Below, one piece after another: positions 50,456 through 60,652 of a stretch of DNA of 64,000 nucleotides. Every line of letters begins with the position of its first letter. Position 1 is the first letter of the stretch. Where the stretch lies: the NCBI GenBank assembly GCA_948567375.1, contig OX419762.1, forward strand, positions 8,128,001-8,192,000, given 5' to 3'. This stretch comes from Lunularia cruciata. Taxonomy: Eukaryota > Streptophyta > Marchantiopsida > Lunulariales > Lunulariaceae. The notes below the pieces were generated by a model. It did no database searches. It had not been told where the DNA came from and saw only the letters and a program-made list of their open reading frames with translations. A program made the position numbers and the translations under genes.

Positions 50456-53430
50456 TCAAGTACATCTAGGACATAACCATTGTCCCCGAGGAACCACTGT
50501 GAGGGGAGGAGTCATACATGCCATATGCCATCCTCTTGAACAGCTATCACACACTAACATAGTAGTAGCTCCACCAGAAGAGCCACATAACATACACCTC
50601 AAGCCTGCACGCACAAGTGCCAAGCTTGGGTCCATAGTACCATCAATGTTTGGGACGTGGCATGGCACACAATTGTGCACATGATCCTTCCAAACAACAC
50701 CATCACGTCCTTCCAACACAAGGACTCCAGATGGCAAAACCTCACGCACTCTCAAAATAGTACGGCCTGTTGAAACATCAAGTGTTGTCGGTGCTATCTG
50801 TTGTAGATATACATAGTCGCCTGGATGAAATCAACGGATCAAGGGTCTATAACCTCCTCCTTGAATGGTAGTATAGCGTAAAGTGCTGAGCAATTGCCAA
50901 GTTCTCAAAGGCCATCAACATCACTCTCCAAAAGATCTCTGCATGCCAAGAACATGCGCTCATCCATACATCAAGGTCATCCAAGTCCAAAACTATAGTA
51001 GCATCTTGACGAATGGCTGCAGGTAAATCTGGATCTTGTCCATAGAGTAGAAAGTACGGACAAAAGGATGCTAAGGAGGCTTGCGGCTGAACCGATAGCC
51101 CATGGCCAACCAAGGTAACTAGAGATCCCAATCTCCCAAGTGGCCTCTTTGCAAACCATAATTTTGCAATCCTCTCTTCATTGTTTGAACCACTCTCTCT
51201 GCTAAGCCATCTGCCTCAAGGTGATCTTGGGAGGTAGTACGGTGATCAATCAAAGCCTTGTCACACAAGACTTGAAACTCTCCCAAGAACTCTATACCTT
51301 GATCAGTCAAAACCTCAATTGGTGCACCAAAATGACTAAGAACTCAATCCAGGAATGAGTAAGCTGTCCCTTCACTAGACTTGTCAAGAAGTGCCACCAA
51401 CTCAATCCACTTGGAGAAGCGCTCCACCATCACCAAAACATACTGATGATGTCTCACAGTCAGCGGTAAAGGTCCAGCAAAGTCCAAACTCCAATGGTAA
51501 CCCAATCCCATGATTGGTAATGAATGTAACTATGGCGTAGGAGCATTAAATGATGCTCTAACTCGGTCATAAACCACACATATGGCAACAAACTACTATA
51601 CCTCGGTCTGCATATTGCACCACCAATAATGACTCTAGAGTAAGCTATATGTATGCTTTACTCCAAAATGTCCTAGCTCCTCATGAGCATGACAAACCAA
51701 CTATGGTCTTGGTGCTAGAAGTGGTACTACTCGAACTCTACCATCCTCCCATACACACAAAAGGTGTTTGCTTGTTGAAGAACATGGTTTCTCTCCTTGG
51801 CCCCAACTGTGCCACCCATAACACCAGTGCGAAGATAGTCCATCACTTAGACATCATCATGAATGTCTCACTGAACTCTACCAATATCTTCACTATCTGG
51901 ATCTGTGACCTCAATAACTCCTCTTGTATGCGCTGAGAGAGATACCACCAAAGCCTTTGAAAATATACACAAAAAGGCTAATGCATGCCAACCTGGCACC
52001 ATCTCCTCATCTGTCTCACCATGCCAACGTGCTCCGATCTAATCCTGCTGGCTGGGACATGGGTTTCTACTCAACCCATCTACATCATGTTTCACCACTC
52101 CAAGTCTATGAACAACCATGAAAACATACTCTTGTAAAATCAGAGCCCATCGTGCAAGCTTCACTGAAAGCTTGTCAAACTCCATCAACCACTTCAGTGG
52201 CTGATGATTAGTGATGAGAGTGACAGGGTTACCATATAGTAACATCGGAAATGTGCTACTGTCCAAACTATTGCCAAGCACTCTCCCTCATATGAACTAT
52301 ACTTTGCCTCCATTGAATTGTTGGAGTGACTAGCATAGGCCATCACAAACTCCTTCCCTTCATCATCATGTTGGGTGAGCACCGATCTAAGCCCCAACAT
52401 ACTCCAATTAGTATGAACCTGAAATGGTCATCCTTTGATCAGTCTCCTCAAAATAGGAGCAGATGTCAACCTCTCCTTGAGCTCTACAAAAGCTCTCTCC
52501 TGCTCATCTCTCCAACACCACTCTTGTGTAAGCTTGGTTAGCTTCGTCAAGGCCTTGGCAATGGCACTAAATCCTCTAACATAGCGGCGATAGAAATTTT
52601 CCAACCCAAGGAATGCTTGCACTTTGCTCACATCCGTAGGCCGAGGGATACGTGCAATAGCCTCCACCTCGGTCTACTGAACACCAAGTCCTCCGGGGTA
52701 GATAGTGTGACCCAAATACTCAACCTGCTCATGGAAGAACCTACACTTCCCAGGATGTAATTTGAGTCCATGAGATCTCAACCTCTCAAACACCTCCAAC
52801 AACTGTCTCTCATGCTCCTCCACAGTAGTGCTATAGACCAAAGTGTCATCAATATATTACCAAGCAAAATCCAATCCAGCTAGGATCCTATCCATGACCC
52901 TTTGGAACTCAACATGAGCGTTCTTCAACCCAAACGGTAAGAACCTCCATAACTACTATAACACATCTTTGCCATGAGGATCAATAGCCCAGAATGCTGT
53001 CTTGGACTTATCCTCCTCCCTAATTGGCAACTGATGATATCCTGCTCAAAGATCCAAAGTACTGAAGATCTTTGCATGCCTAATCACATCAAAAATCTCC
53101 TCCGGTGTAGGCATGGCATTCCGATCAACCCTGGTCTCTCGGTTGATAGGACGGTAATCTCTACACATCCACCTATCTGTGTAGTTGCCACGCATATCCT
53201 TCTTGGCTGGCATCACTATCATTGATGCATACTCTCCATGTGAAATCTCCACCAAACTAGCCTCAAAAAGGTCACTACTCCAGCTCTGAATCAATGTCCT
53301 CTCCATCTCACTACATTGATAAGGACGCCGGAAAACTGGTGTATTGCTAGTCAACTCAATCCGTATACTAGGTCCCTTTAGAGCACCCAAATCCTTCATA
53401 TTGAAGGCAAAACAACTTGTGTGGCTCCTT
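50456..53430 (-). pseudogene. E2 pol: RT, RNase H, integrase, PHD finger
   Basis: RT begins near 53399 with MKDLGALKGPSIRIEL and has CRDYRPINRET and a YIDDTLVYS catalytic box near 52850. A TAA stands just before that box where related elements have Gln. RNase H pieces include SVLTQHDDEGKEFVMAYAS and TNHQPLKWL. Integrase shows FSKWIELVALL, TDQGIEFLGEF and the DGLAERVVQT region with the catalytic Glu. The final open frame (50755-50456) ends with a canonical C4HC3 PHD finger at its residues 54-98: Cys 54, 57, 69, 72, His 77, Cys 80, 95, 98, with Trp 93 two residues before the seventh ligand. Several frameshifts and stops make the copy inactive. PHD fingers generally read histone H3 tails, so this domain could steer integration. 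Confidence 0.8.
50462..50596 (-). other. PHD finger at the end of a gypsy polyprotein
   Basis: Spacing is C-x2-C-x11-C-x2-C-x4-H-x2-C-x14-C-x2-C with Q-W before the last C-P-R-C pair, all eight ligands intact. The frame is continuous with retroelement sequence upstream (VREVLPSGVLVLEGRDG, a typical integrase tail) and closes with a stop one residue after the last Cys. The E1 homologue near 48950 shows the same domain, so it is a family trait and not a capture by one copy. Confidence 0.85.
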
Positions 53431-53612
53431 AAGAACCTCCAAACTCTCCGTCTTTCTTCTCCAGTAAGCTTGGGTCCAAGATCTGGCTCCCAAGTATCCT
53501 CTGTAAATGTAGTAGGAGTGGAAGACGTACTGACTGGCTGCTACATTGAACCCTTGGGAGCAATAGTGTCATGCTCCCGACCACTAGAGGTCCCAACCTC
53601 TATGTGAAAAAC

Positions 53613-54249
53613 TCACTCCACTCTGGTTGCAAGCTCCACACGTCCTCTAGTTGCATCCCATGTGGACCAAGGGTGTAATCCAAGTAGCCCACGCTCACTT
53701 GGATGGACTCCAAGTAGACCACTCTCCCTAGTAGCTACTAGATGTGTCCCAAGAATACCATGTCCACTTGGTCCATTGCCCCCGGCATCTGCCTGAATCG
53801 TCTCGATAGGCACATGGCTCACAAGTGTCCGAGTGGTGATGCCTATCAAGCGCATCCTATGTTGCTCTGCCAAGCCAATGCTCACAATCCAGGTCAAAAA
53901 ATTTAGGTCTATAGCCTGACCTAACACTTGATGCCTGGATGCCTCTAACACTACTAGAACATCGATAATACCGGTGCAAAAAAACATCGCCCGCTCTCTC
54001 TCATCAGCATTGGGCTCCACCAACTATTGTAACTATGAGTTCCAAACAAGTCCAAGTCCTCCCTCTCAAAAAGCATGAGAGCTTGGGAAACTCATGAGTG
54101 TGGGAAATGCGGCTCTAGGCTGTCCAACTAGGTTCACCACTGCCATAGGTGACCTATCAGCCACTACCATTGTCTAAGATTGACGTCCAACATCCAAGAG
54201 GTCATCCAAAAGGATATGGTCAAGTCGTTGAATCCCATCATAAGCGCAC
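53613..54249 (-). pseudogene. E2 protease-RT linker remnant
   Basis: The frame 54023-53613 is open for 136 codons and contains a repeated motif (GILGTHLVA, GLLGVHPSE, GLLGLHPW) of about 11 residues. Its place just upstream of RT parallels the repeat-bearing linker of E4. A protease motif is not visible before the E3 boundary at 54250. Confidence 0.5.
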
Positions 54250-54968
54250 TGTAGAACCTCTTTGGGTAAGAGGTTCTGTGAGCCGGCCTGTCTCTCACTC
54301 AGGATGAACCTTTGATGGCTATTATGGTAGCGCACCATGGACTAAGAAGGCAAGGAACCCCAACTCTATCATACTCCTCCAAGGCTAACACTCCAAGACT
54401 CAAGACATTGCTCACTAGAGAACTCAATGAGAGAGAGATAGTTGCAAATGAAAGGATGATGAGTACCTCCTCACTCCTTGTTTATATACTTGTGAAATAG
54501 TTACGTACCAAAGTTACTAATTACCGTAGTAACTCAAGTTACTAGACTAAAAGTCAAGTAAAGTCAAAAAGTAAAAAGGAATATCCTTTCACATGGGCAT
54601 ATTCCCCTAAGCATGTGGTCTTATCTTGACCCAACCACCAAGTCAAGGATTCTTTCACATGGGCTATCTTTGGACTAAAGAAGAATCCAAAACAAAAAGG
54701 CTTGCGTGCCCAAGAGTTCTCAACTCTTTCCTCAAAGCCAAACACCTAGGAATAATACCAAGTCAACACACTAAAATCCAAAATAGTGGTGCTCATCTTT
54801 TCTACTTCCTCTAAAGTAAAGTCCCCACTATCTTAACTATGACTAACTTTAGCTAACCAGGACTAATATAGAACCATCCTTTATCTCTATATAAATAATA
54901 TCTCTTAAGTACTTATAATACCAAAATAAATATCACAATACCACACACATGCACAAATGGGTGTTACA
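54250..54968 (-). repeat. E3 3' LTR, 719 bp
   Basis: It begins TGTAACACCC at 54968 just after CCGGGGGTAAA and ends GGTTCTACA at 54250, giving TGTA/TACA-type terminal inverted repeats. A TATATAAAC box lies near 54484 on the minus strand, suiting a promoter about two-thirds along the LTR. The partner 5' LTR is outside the window, so its length is judged from these ends only. Confidence 0.65.
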
Positions 54969-55016
54969 TTTACCCCCGGACTAAGTTTTCACTTTGTCCT
55001 CAAAGTGAAGGCCTCT

Positions 55017-55252
55017 CTACCTTCTATGGCACATCTTCAACTTATCATGGTTAATCCTATCAAAGTGTCTTCCTCCCAACTCCTTGAGATCATAGGTGTA
55101 ATTGCCCCACACCTTCTCTACTATGAAAGGTCCAAAGTACTTAAGCAAAAACTTCTTTTGCACTCTCTTGAATTGAATGGAATCAAACAACATTACCCAA
55201 TCACCTTCTTTGAAAGGCTCCACCTTCTTCTTGCCTTGCCTCTTGTCATAGT
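55017..55252 (-). pseudogene. E3 integrase tail, separated by E4
   Basis: The tail begins EPFKEGDWVMLFDS and contains KYFGPFIVEKVWGNYTYDL, the GPF/Y module that follows the integrase core in many Ty3/gypsy elements. It ends shortly before the polypurine tract at 54970. Its upstream partner is at 60653 and above; the frame agrees across the insertion. Confidence 0.8.
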
Positions 55253-55555
55253 TGTAACAATATGGAGTTTAGCAACGAGGTCAGTCAGGCTCACGAAGTA
55301 GCACATAAGACAAATTAGCCTAGAATATTCCGGAAATATCTAGAAAGCTTCTTAGGAAGCTTCCTGGTTAACTTGGCTTGCACTCTAAGAAAGCAGCTTG
55401 AGGAAGCTTCTTGAGAAGCTTCTCAAGGGCCTTGTATGCTACCTATAAATACCAAAGCCAAAGCTCATGCTAGGCATTTGAAGTTTTCCCTCATTCAAGT
55501 GTCCCAATGTGAGTTTCCATTCTCCTATTTCTCTCCTCGGTTTTGGTCTTTTACA
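55253..55555 (+). repeat. E4 5' LTR
   Basis: 303 bp, TGTAACAATATGG ... GGTCTTTTACA. A TATAAAT box is at 55444-55450, so transcription should start near 55475. Upstream lie repeated GAAGCTTC palindromes at 55343-55364 and 55403-55422. Confidence 0.9.
55343..55422 (+). promoter_or_regulatory. Heat-shock-element-like GAA/TTC cluster in the E4 LTR
   Basis: Four GAAnnTTC or TTCnnnnGAA blocks sit within 80 bp, 20-100 bp upstream of the TATA box: around GAAAGCTTCTTAGGAAGCTT (55343) and GAAGCTTCTTGAGAAGCTTC (55403). Heat-shock factors bind alternating nGAAn units; here the spacing is partly 4 instead of 2, so this is HSE-like rather than canonical. The second block is identical in the 3' LTR. Confidence 0.45.
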
Positions 55556-55556
55556 T

Positions 55557-55568
55557 TGGTATCAGAGC
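55557..55568 (+). other. Primer-binding site, tRNA-iMet
   Basis: TGGTATCAGAGC begins one base after the LTR end and matches the complement of the 3' end of plant initiator tRNA-Met, the usual primer of Ty3/gypsy and copia elements. Confidence 0.9.
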
Positions 55569-57180
55569 AGGAATGGGATGGATGGAATTTATGGACCACT
55601 AAATCCACTTCCACCAAACCATTGGGACTTTCATGTCCAGATATTACCAAAGCATCATTTCACACAATTCATCATCTCACGCTTTGGGCAGGATTTTCTA
55701 CATATGATCACCGTGTCAGAGGAACCCTTGATACTTCCAGTTGTAACTTATGGAGAATGGTGGACATGTTGTATCTATGTGTTAATCAACTAGATAAATT
55801 GAGGGTAGTGGAATAGAGTAGTAGCAATGGCAGCAATACCGTATGTTATCCTTGCAATGCAACAACAAATCGAGCATCTTACTCGATTGTTGGATGAACG
55901 AGACCAGCAATGACAAGAACAGATAGACAGAACGCCAGTTTGAGATGGAGAAGATTGCATTCAATTTCCAACACCCAAGGTGCTTGAAGGCAAGAATCTT
56001 CCAAGCACAGTGGAGAATTTTGTGTTTGACTGTGAATGTTACTTTGAAGCCACCAATCTTCAAGATGAGCGGAAACAAATTCTCTTGGCTTCTAGCCAGT
56101 TGGATGGCGTGGCAAAACTTTGGTGGCGATTCCGAGTAGAAAGAGCTGAACGACAAATTGTTACACCGATTTCGACATGGGCAGAATTCAAGGATGCAAT
56201 ACTTGGTCAATTTCAGACTATAAATGCCACCCAAGCTGCACGAGATAAATTGCCGGAGTTGAGGCAGATTGGCTGAGTGAGAAGCTACATCACACAATTT
56301 CAGAATATCATCATGCAAATTCCAGATATCCAAGAAGGTGAAGTTCTGGATCAATTTGTATGAGGATTGAAGTCACAAACCAGATTGGAGGTGACCATGC
56401 GAGAGCCATAGAACATAGAAGAAGCTATGCAATTGGCTAAGCGTTTTGATTCCTTAGTGGCGACAACTTGGTCTCGACCTCGACCTACATAGAACCTACC
56501 AGTACCACGAGTGGAAGAATCGGTACCAATGGAGATTGATGCTATCCAACGAAGACCACTTGGCACAGTAGATAGAGAAAGATTACAACAAAATGGAGGT
56601 TGCTTTTATTGTCGCCAAGTTGGACATCACATTGCTGAATGTCCACTTAGGAATGGGCGACCTCGACAAGTTGCCTAGATGGAGTTTGTGGAACAAAATG
56701 ATCAGGGAAACAAAGAATCCCAGTAGGAGATTTCGAGCCACCTATTGGGAGCTTGATTTAGTTCTAATGGGATTGAAGGCTTGACCTATGCAAGTTTGCT
56801 TCACTTGCAAGGTACAATATCTAATCAGGGTTGAAGGATTTTGGTTGATTCTGGAAGTTCAGAGAATTGCATATCTATGCAAGTAGCAAAGGAATTGGGT
56901 ATTCTTATCAAGCCAATGATTGGAAGTAGTTTGATGATGGCGGATGGTAGAAAAGGTTCTACATTCCGCACCTCGCATCCTTTTACCTTCAAGATTGGAA
57001 AGGAGTATTTGGAGTGTATGAGGTTTGTAGTGGCACCTCTACACTATGATATCATTCTGGGTCTACCTTGGCTTGAACGTCATAAGGTTCAATTCGATTG
57101 GACCCGACGTCAAATTCAAGTACAACACCAGGGTAGGAATTTTTGATTAGGTTGTCTGGCACCTCTAAGTAAGACACCTA

Positions 57181-57372
57181 AGAATAGTCAGTCCCAAGAT
57201 GGGAAGTTTGTTGAGAAGGTAGCCATAAAGCAAATCTGGAAGGGAGATGAGTCCCAAGATGGGAAGTTTGCCAAGAAGGCAACCATGGAGCAAGCTTGGA
57301 AGAGAGATGAGTCCCTAGAAGGGAAGTTTGTTTAGGAAGCATCCATAGAGCAAGCTTTGGAGGAAGATAAGT
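57181..57372 (+). repeat. Three 60-bp tandem repeats in the E4 protease-RT linker
   Basis: The unit around GAGTCCCAAGATGGGAAGTTTG recurs every 60 bp exactly, giving a 20-residue repeat of the type DESQDGKF then a Lys-rich half. Copies differ by several bases and the third has a TAG. The frame change of the polyprotein lies just after it, so slippage in the array may have caused the indel. Confidence 0.85.
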
Positions 57373-60136
57373 CTGTATTCGTGTATTCAAGCCAATTGCA
57401 CAAGAACAATCTGAGGAGGGCCAGGTACCGCATCAAGCAATGGTTGATCAGATAGTTTAGGAGTTTGCAGATGTGTTTCCAGATGATCTGCCAAAGGGAT
57501 TACCCTCTGATCAAGGTATGCCCTTCAAGATCAAGTTATTGCCAGGGAGTACTCCAGTGAGTAGACCAATCTATCGGCTCTCACCAAAGGAGTTGGAGGA
57601 ATTGCAAACAACACTTATAGAGTTGTTGGAGAAGGATTTCATACGACATAGTACCTCTCTGTTGGGAGCACCGGTACTATTTGTTCCAAAGAAGGATAGA
57701 GGACTTTGTTTCTGTATTGATTACCGTGGGCTCAATAAGCAAACCGTTAAGAATGCATATCCCTTGCCTCAAATTGATGACATGCTTGATCAATTAAGTG
57801 GAGCACGCTACTTTTCCAAGCTAGATCTTTGTAGCGGCTATTGGCAAATTCCTATTGAAGGAGAGGACGTGCAAAAGACTGCCTTTCGCATAAGGTATGG
57901 ACATTTTGAGTGGAGAGTTCTAACTTTTGGACTCACTAATGCTCCAACAGTCTTCATGGATAAGATGCATTGGGTGTTGGAGGGACTATTGGATCAGTCC
58001 GTGGTAGTGTTCTTAGATGATATCTTAATCTATAGTAGGACAGAGGCAGAACACATGAATCATGTGCAAGAAGTCTTAAGACAACTACGACAGTGGAAAT
58101 TGTACTACAAGAAGTCAAAGTGTGCTTTTTGGCAGAAGGAGGTTACCTCCTTGGGTCATAAGATCTCATCAGAGGGGATAAAGATAGAAGAAGAGAAGAT
58201 CAAGGCCATTACTGATTGGTATACCCCAAAGGATGCTACCAAAGTACAAGCATTCAATGGATTGGCCAATTTTTACCGACGGTTCATCCACTATTATGCT
58301 CACGTGGCTGCACCATTGACTGACCTCTTGGGAAAGAACTCGAGCTTCCAATGGACTACCAAGCATGAAGAAGAATTCCAGAAGCTAAAGCATATGGTGT
58401 CTTCAAGACCCATTCTTCAACCATATGATCCTCAACTACCTTGTGTGGTTGATTTTGATGCTTCTAACTTTGCAATTGGAGCTGTGTTGCAACAAGAATT
58501 TCCAGATGGACTACATCCTATTGCCTTTGTGTCTCGCTGACTAAATACAACTGAAAGAAATTACTCTGCTAAAGATCAGGAACAACTTGCAATGGTATAT
58601 ACCACCAAGGTATGGAGGCATTATCTCTTGGGGAAACAAGTGATCATGCGAACTGATCACAAGCCATTATTGCAGACCTTACACCTAGAGCACATGAAGA
58701 GTCGACATCATCGATGGGAAGAGCAACTCCAATTGTTTGACATCAAACTTGAGTACAAACCAGGTCGGTTCCATGTCATCCCTGATGCTCTATCATGACG
58801 ACATGATTTGAAGTCTCTTCCTCTCATTGTGGTAGTAATTACAATGGTGTCAATTGATCCCAAGATTCATAACAAGTTTCGGTTAGCTCTACAGCAAGAT
58901 CCCTTCTTCCAAATGGTACATGGTCGGCTAACAACAGGTGACAAGGAGTACAACACCTTCTCCTTCAAGGAACGCCTTCTATTCCATACGGACCAGATCT
59001 ATGTTCCAACCAAAGGTGATCTTCGACTTGTGCGCCTTCAAGAAGCCCATGATTTACCCATCACTGGTCACATGGGTGTGGACAAGACCTTGGGTACCCT
59101 CCAATGTCAATGGTGGTGGCCCAACACGACACGAGATGTTTGAGAATCTGTCATATCGTGTGAGAGCTGCCAACGTAACAAGGCAAGCAACCAGAAGCCG
59201 AATGGACTCCTTCAACTGCTTGCTGTTCCATCAGCTCGTTGGGAGCATATGAGCTTAGATCTCATCACATCCTTGCCAAAGACAAAACAAGGACACACCG
59301 CCATCGTGGTGTTTGTGGATAAGATTAGTAAGCAAATCCACTTGGCACCAACTTGTGATACCCTGGATGCTCCAACCTTAGCGCAAATCTACTTCGACAA
59401 TGTCTTCAAGCATCATGGGATGCCACGCGTACTCATCTCCGACCGTGATCCTTGCTTTACCGAGAAGTTTTGGCAAGCACTCTTTCAGATACTTGGCACC
59501 AAGCTTGCTTTGTCCACGGCCTATCATCCTCAAACTGATGGACAAACCGAACGTGCAAATTGTACATTGGAGGATATGTTGCGTGCCTTTGTCAATGTCC
59601 ACCATACCAATTGGGATGAATGTCTTGCCGCTGCCGAATTTGCCTACAACAATTCCAAATAGGCAAGCACCAGATTCTCTCCTTTCTTTCTCAATTTTGG
59701 CCAAGATCCGCTTGTTCCAAATTCTCTTCTTGCTCCCCCTCCATCTCAGGTTCCTCATACTTCCACATTCTTGACCATTATATCCCAATCTCTCCAACAA
59801 GCCAAGTCTCACCTCCTTGTTGCTCAAAATCGCCAAAAACAATATGCGGACCACCATCGTTGAGATCTCACCTTTGAAGTCGGCGATAAAGTCATGTTAT
59901 CCTCTAGTAACCTCCCTCTCCCACTTGATACCCAAGTTTCTAAACTTGCCCCTAATTGGATAGGACCCTTTGATATCACCCAAATTGTCTCTCCTGTTGC
60001 TTATTGTCTTGCCTTGCCCTGTCACATGCGTATCCATCCTGTCTTTCATGTTTCTAAGTTGAAACCCTTTGTTCCTAACCCCTCTTCCTTTTCCGCTTGA
60101 GTCCAACCTCCCCCTCTTCCTATCCCTATCAATAAT

Positions 60137-60300
60137 CATGAGGAGTACGAAGTTGATCATATCCTTGCGTATCGCCACATTCAACGAGGCCGTCGCCAAC
60201 ATACGGAGTACAAGGTCCTTTGGAAAGGGTATCCCCTTCATGATGCCACCTGGGAACCTCTTTCTCACCTCCACAATGCACAGATGGTCATCCAAGAATT
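60137..60300 (+). other. Chromodomain at the E4 integrase C terminus
   Basis: EEYEVDHILAYRHIQR, then EYKVLWKGYP, then ATWEPLSHLHNA: the aromatic cage positions (Tyr, Trp, Trp) of a chromodomain are in place. Chromodomains of plant chromoviruses bind methylated histone H3 and bias integration to heterochromatin. This agrees with E4 sitting in a stack of older elements. Confidence 0.9.
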
Positions 60301-60349
60301 CAAAGCTTCACTGGCAACGAGGACGTCACCAACTAGCGGCGGGGGAATA

Positions 60350-60652
60350 TGTAACAATATGGGGTTTAGCGACGAGGTCAGTCAGGCTTGTGAAGTAGCA
60401 CATAAGACAAATTAGCCTTGAATATTCCGAAAGTATCTAGGAAGCTTCTTGGGAAGCTTCATGGTTAACTTGGCTTGCACTCTAAGAAAGCGGCTTGAGG
60501 AAGCTTCTTGAGAAGCTTCTCAAGGGCCTTGTATGCTACCTATAAATACCAAAGCCAAAGCTCATGCTAGGCATTTGGAGTTTTCCCTCATTCAAGTGTC
60601 CCAATGTGAGCTTCCATTCTCTTATTTCTCTCCTCGGTTTTGGTCTTTTACA
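60350..60652 (+). repeat. E4 3' LTR
   Basis: 303 bp, same ends as the 5' LTR. The E4 polyprotein frame is open into this LTR. The polypurine tract GGCGGGGGAA lies immediately upstream. Confidence 0.9.

Larger units (their letters stand above)
49613..54249 (-). mobile_element. E2: Ty3/gypsy retrotransposon with C-terminal PHD finger, 5' truncated
   Basis: On the minus strand the order is: linker (54023-53613), reverse transcriptase (from 53430), RNase H (about 52400-52040), integrase core (about 51520-51120), C-terminal region, PHD finger (50596-50462), purine tract GGGGGGCGAT, LTR (50286-49613). Protease and gag should lie upstream but E3 occupies that place from 54250. The flank after the LTR end is TGGGA on the minus strand, the candidate target duplication. 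The RT-RNaseH-IN order defines Ty3/gypsy. There is no chromodomain. Confidence 0.8.
55827..60349 (+). pseudogene. E4 gag-pol polyprotein with chromodomain
   Basis: Gag starts at ATG 55827 and includes a retrotransposon-gag core (LLASSQLDGVAKLWWRF) and a CCHC knuckle (56601-56642, CFYCRQVGHHIAEC). Protease has VDSGSSENCIS near 56845. Then come three 20-residue linker repeats, RT with CIDYRGLNKQTVKNAYPLP and FLDDILIYS near 58015, RNase H (DFDASNFAIGAVL, RTDHKPLLQ), integrase with its HHCC zinc region, MSLDLITSLP, SDRDPCF and AYHPQTDGQTERAN, then a chromodomain. Stops lie at 55911, 55941, 56274, 56361, 56409, 56490, 56676, 56724, 56754, 56832, 57144, 57333, 57458, 58538, 58796, 59141, 59660, 59861 and 60098; one frame change lies between 57336 and 57458. 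Related chromoviruses use one long frame, so these are decay, not design. Confidence 0.9.
55253..60652 (+). mobile_element. E4: complete chromodomain Ty3/gypsy element (chromovirus), 5.4 kb
   Basis: Layout on the plus strand: 5' LTR 55253-55555, primer site 55557-55568, gag-pol 55827-60349, polypurine tract GGCGGGGGAA near 60338-60347, 3' LTR 60350-60652. The LTRs are both 303 bp, start TGTAAC, end TTTTACA, and differ at about 15 positions by eye (about 95% identical), mostly transitions. Flanks are ATAGT on the left and ATAGC on the right, a 5-bp target duplication with one mismatch. It sits inside the integrase of E3. Structure is complete, but coding is killed by 19 in-frame stops and one frameshift. 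Confidence 0.92.

Noticed and set aside
53344-53607. 87-codon plus-strand open frame
   Set aside because: Antisense of the RT region of E2.
59378-59857. 159-codon minus-strand open frame inside E4
   Set aside because: Antisense of the E4 integrase.
60137-60300. Chromodomain as a separate host gene
   Set aside because: It is in frame with the E4 integrase tail and ends at the 3' LTR, the standard chromovirus layout.
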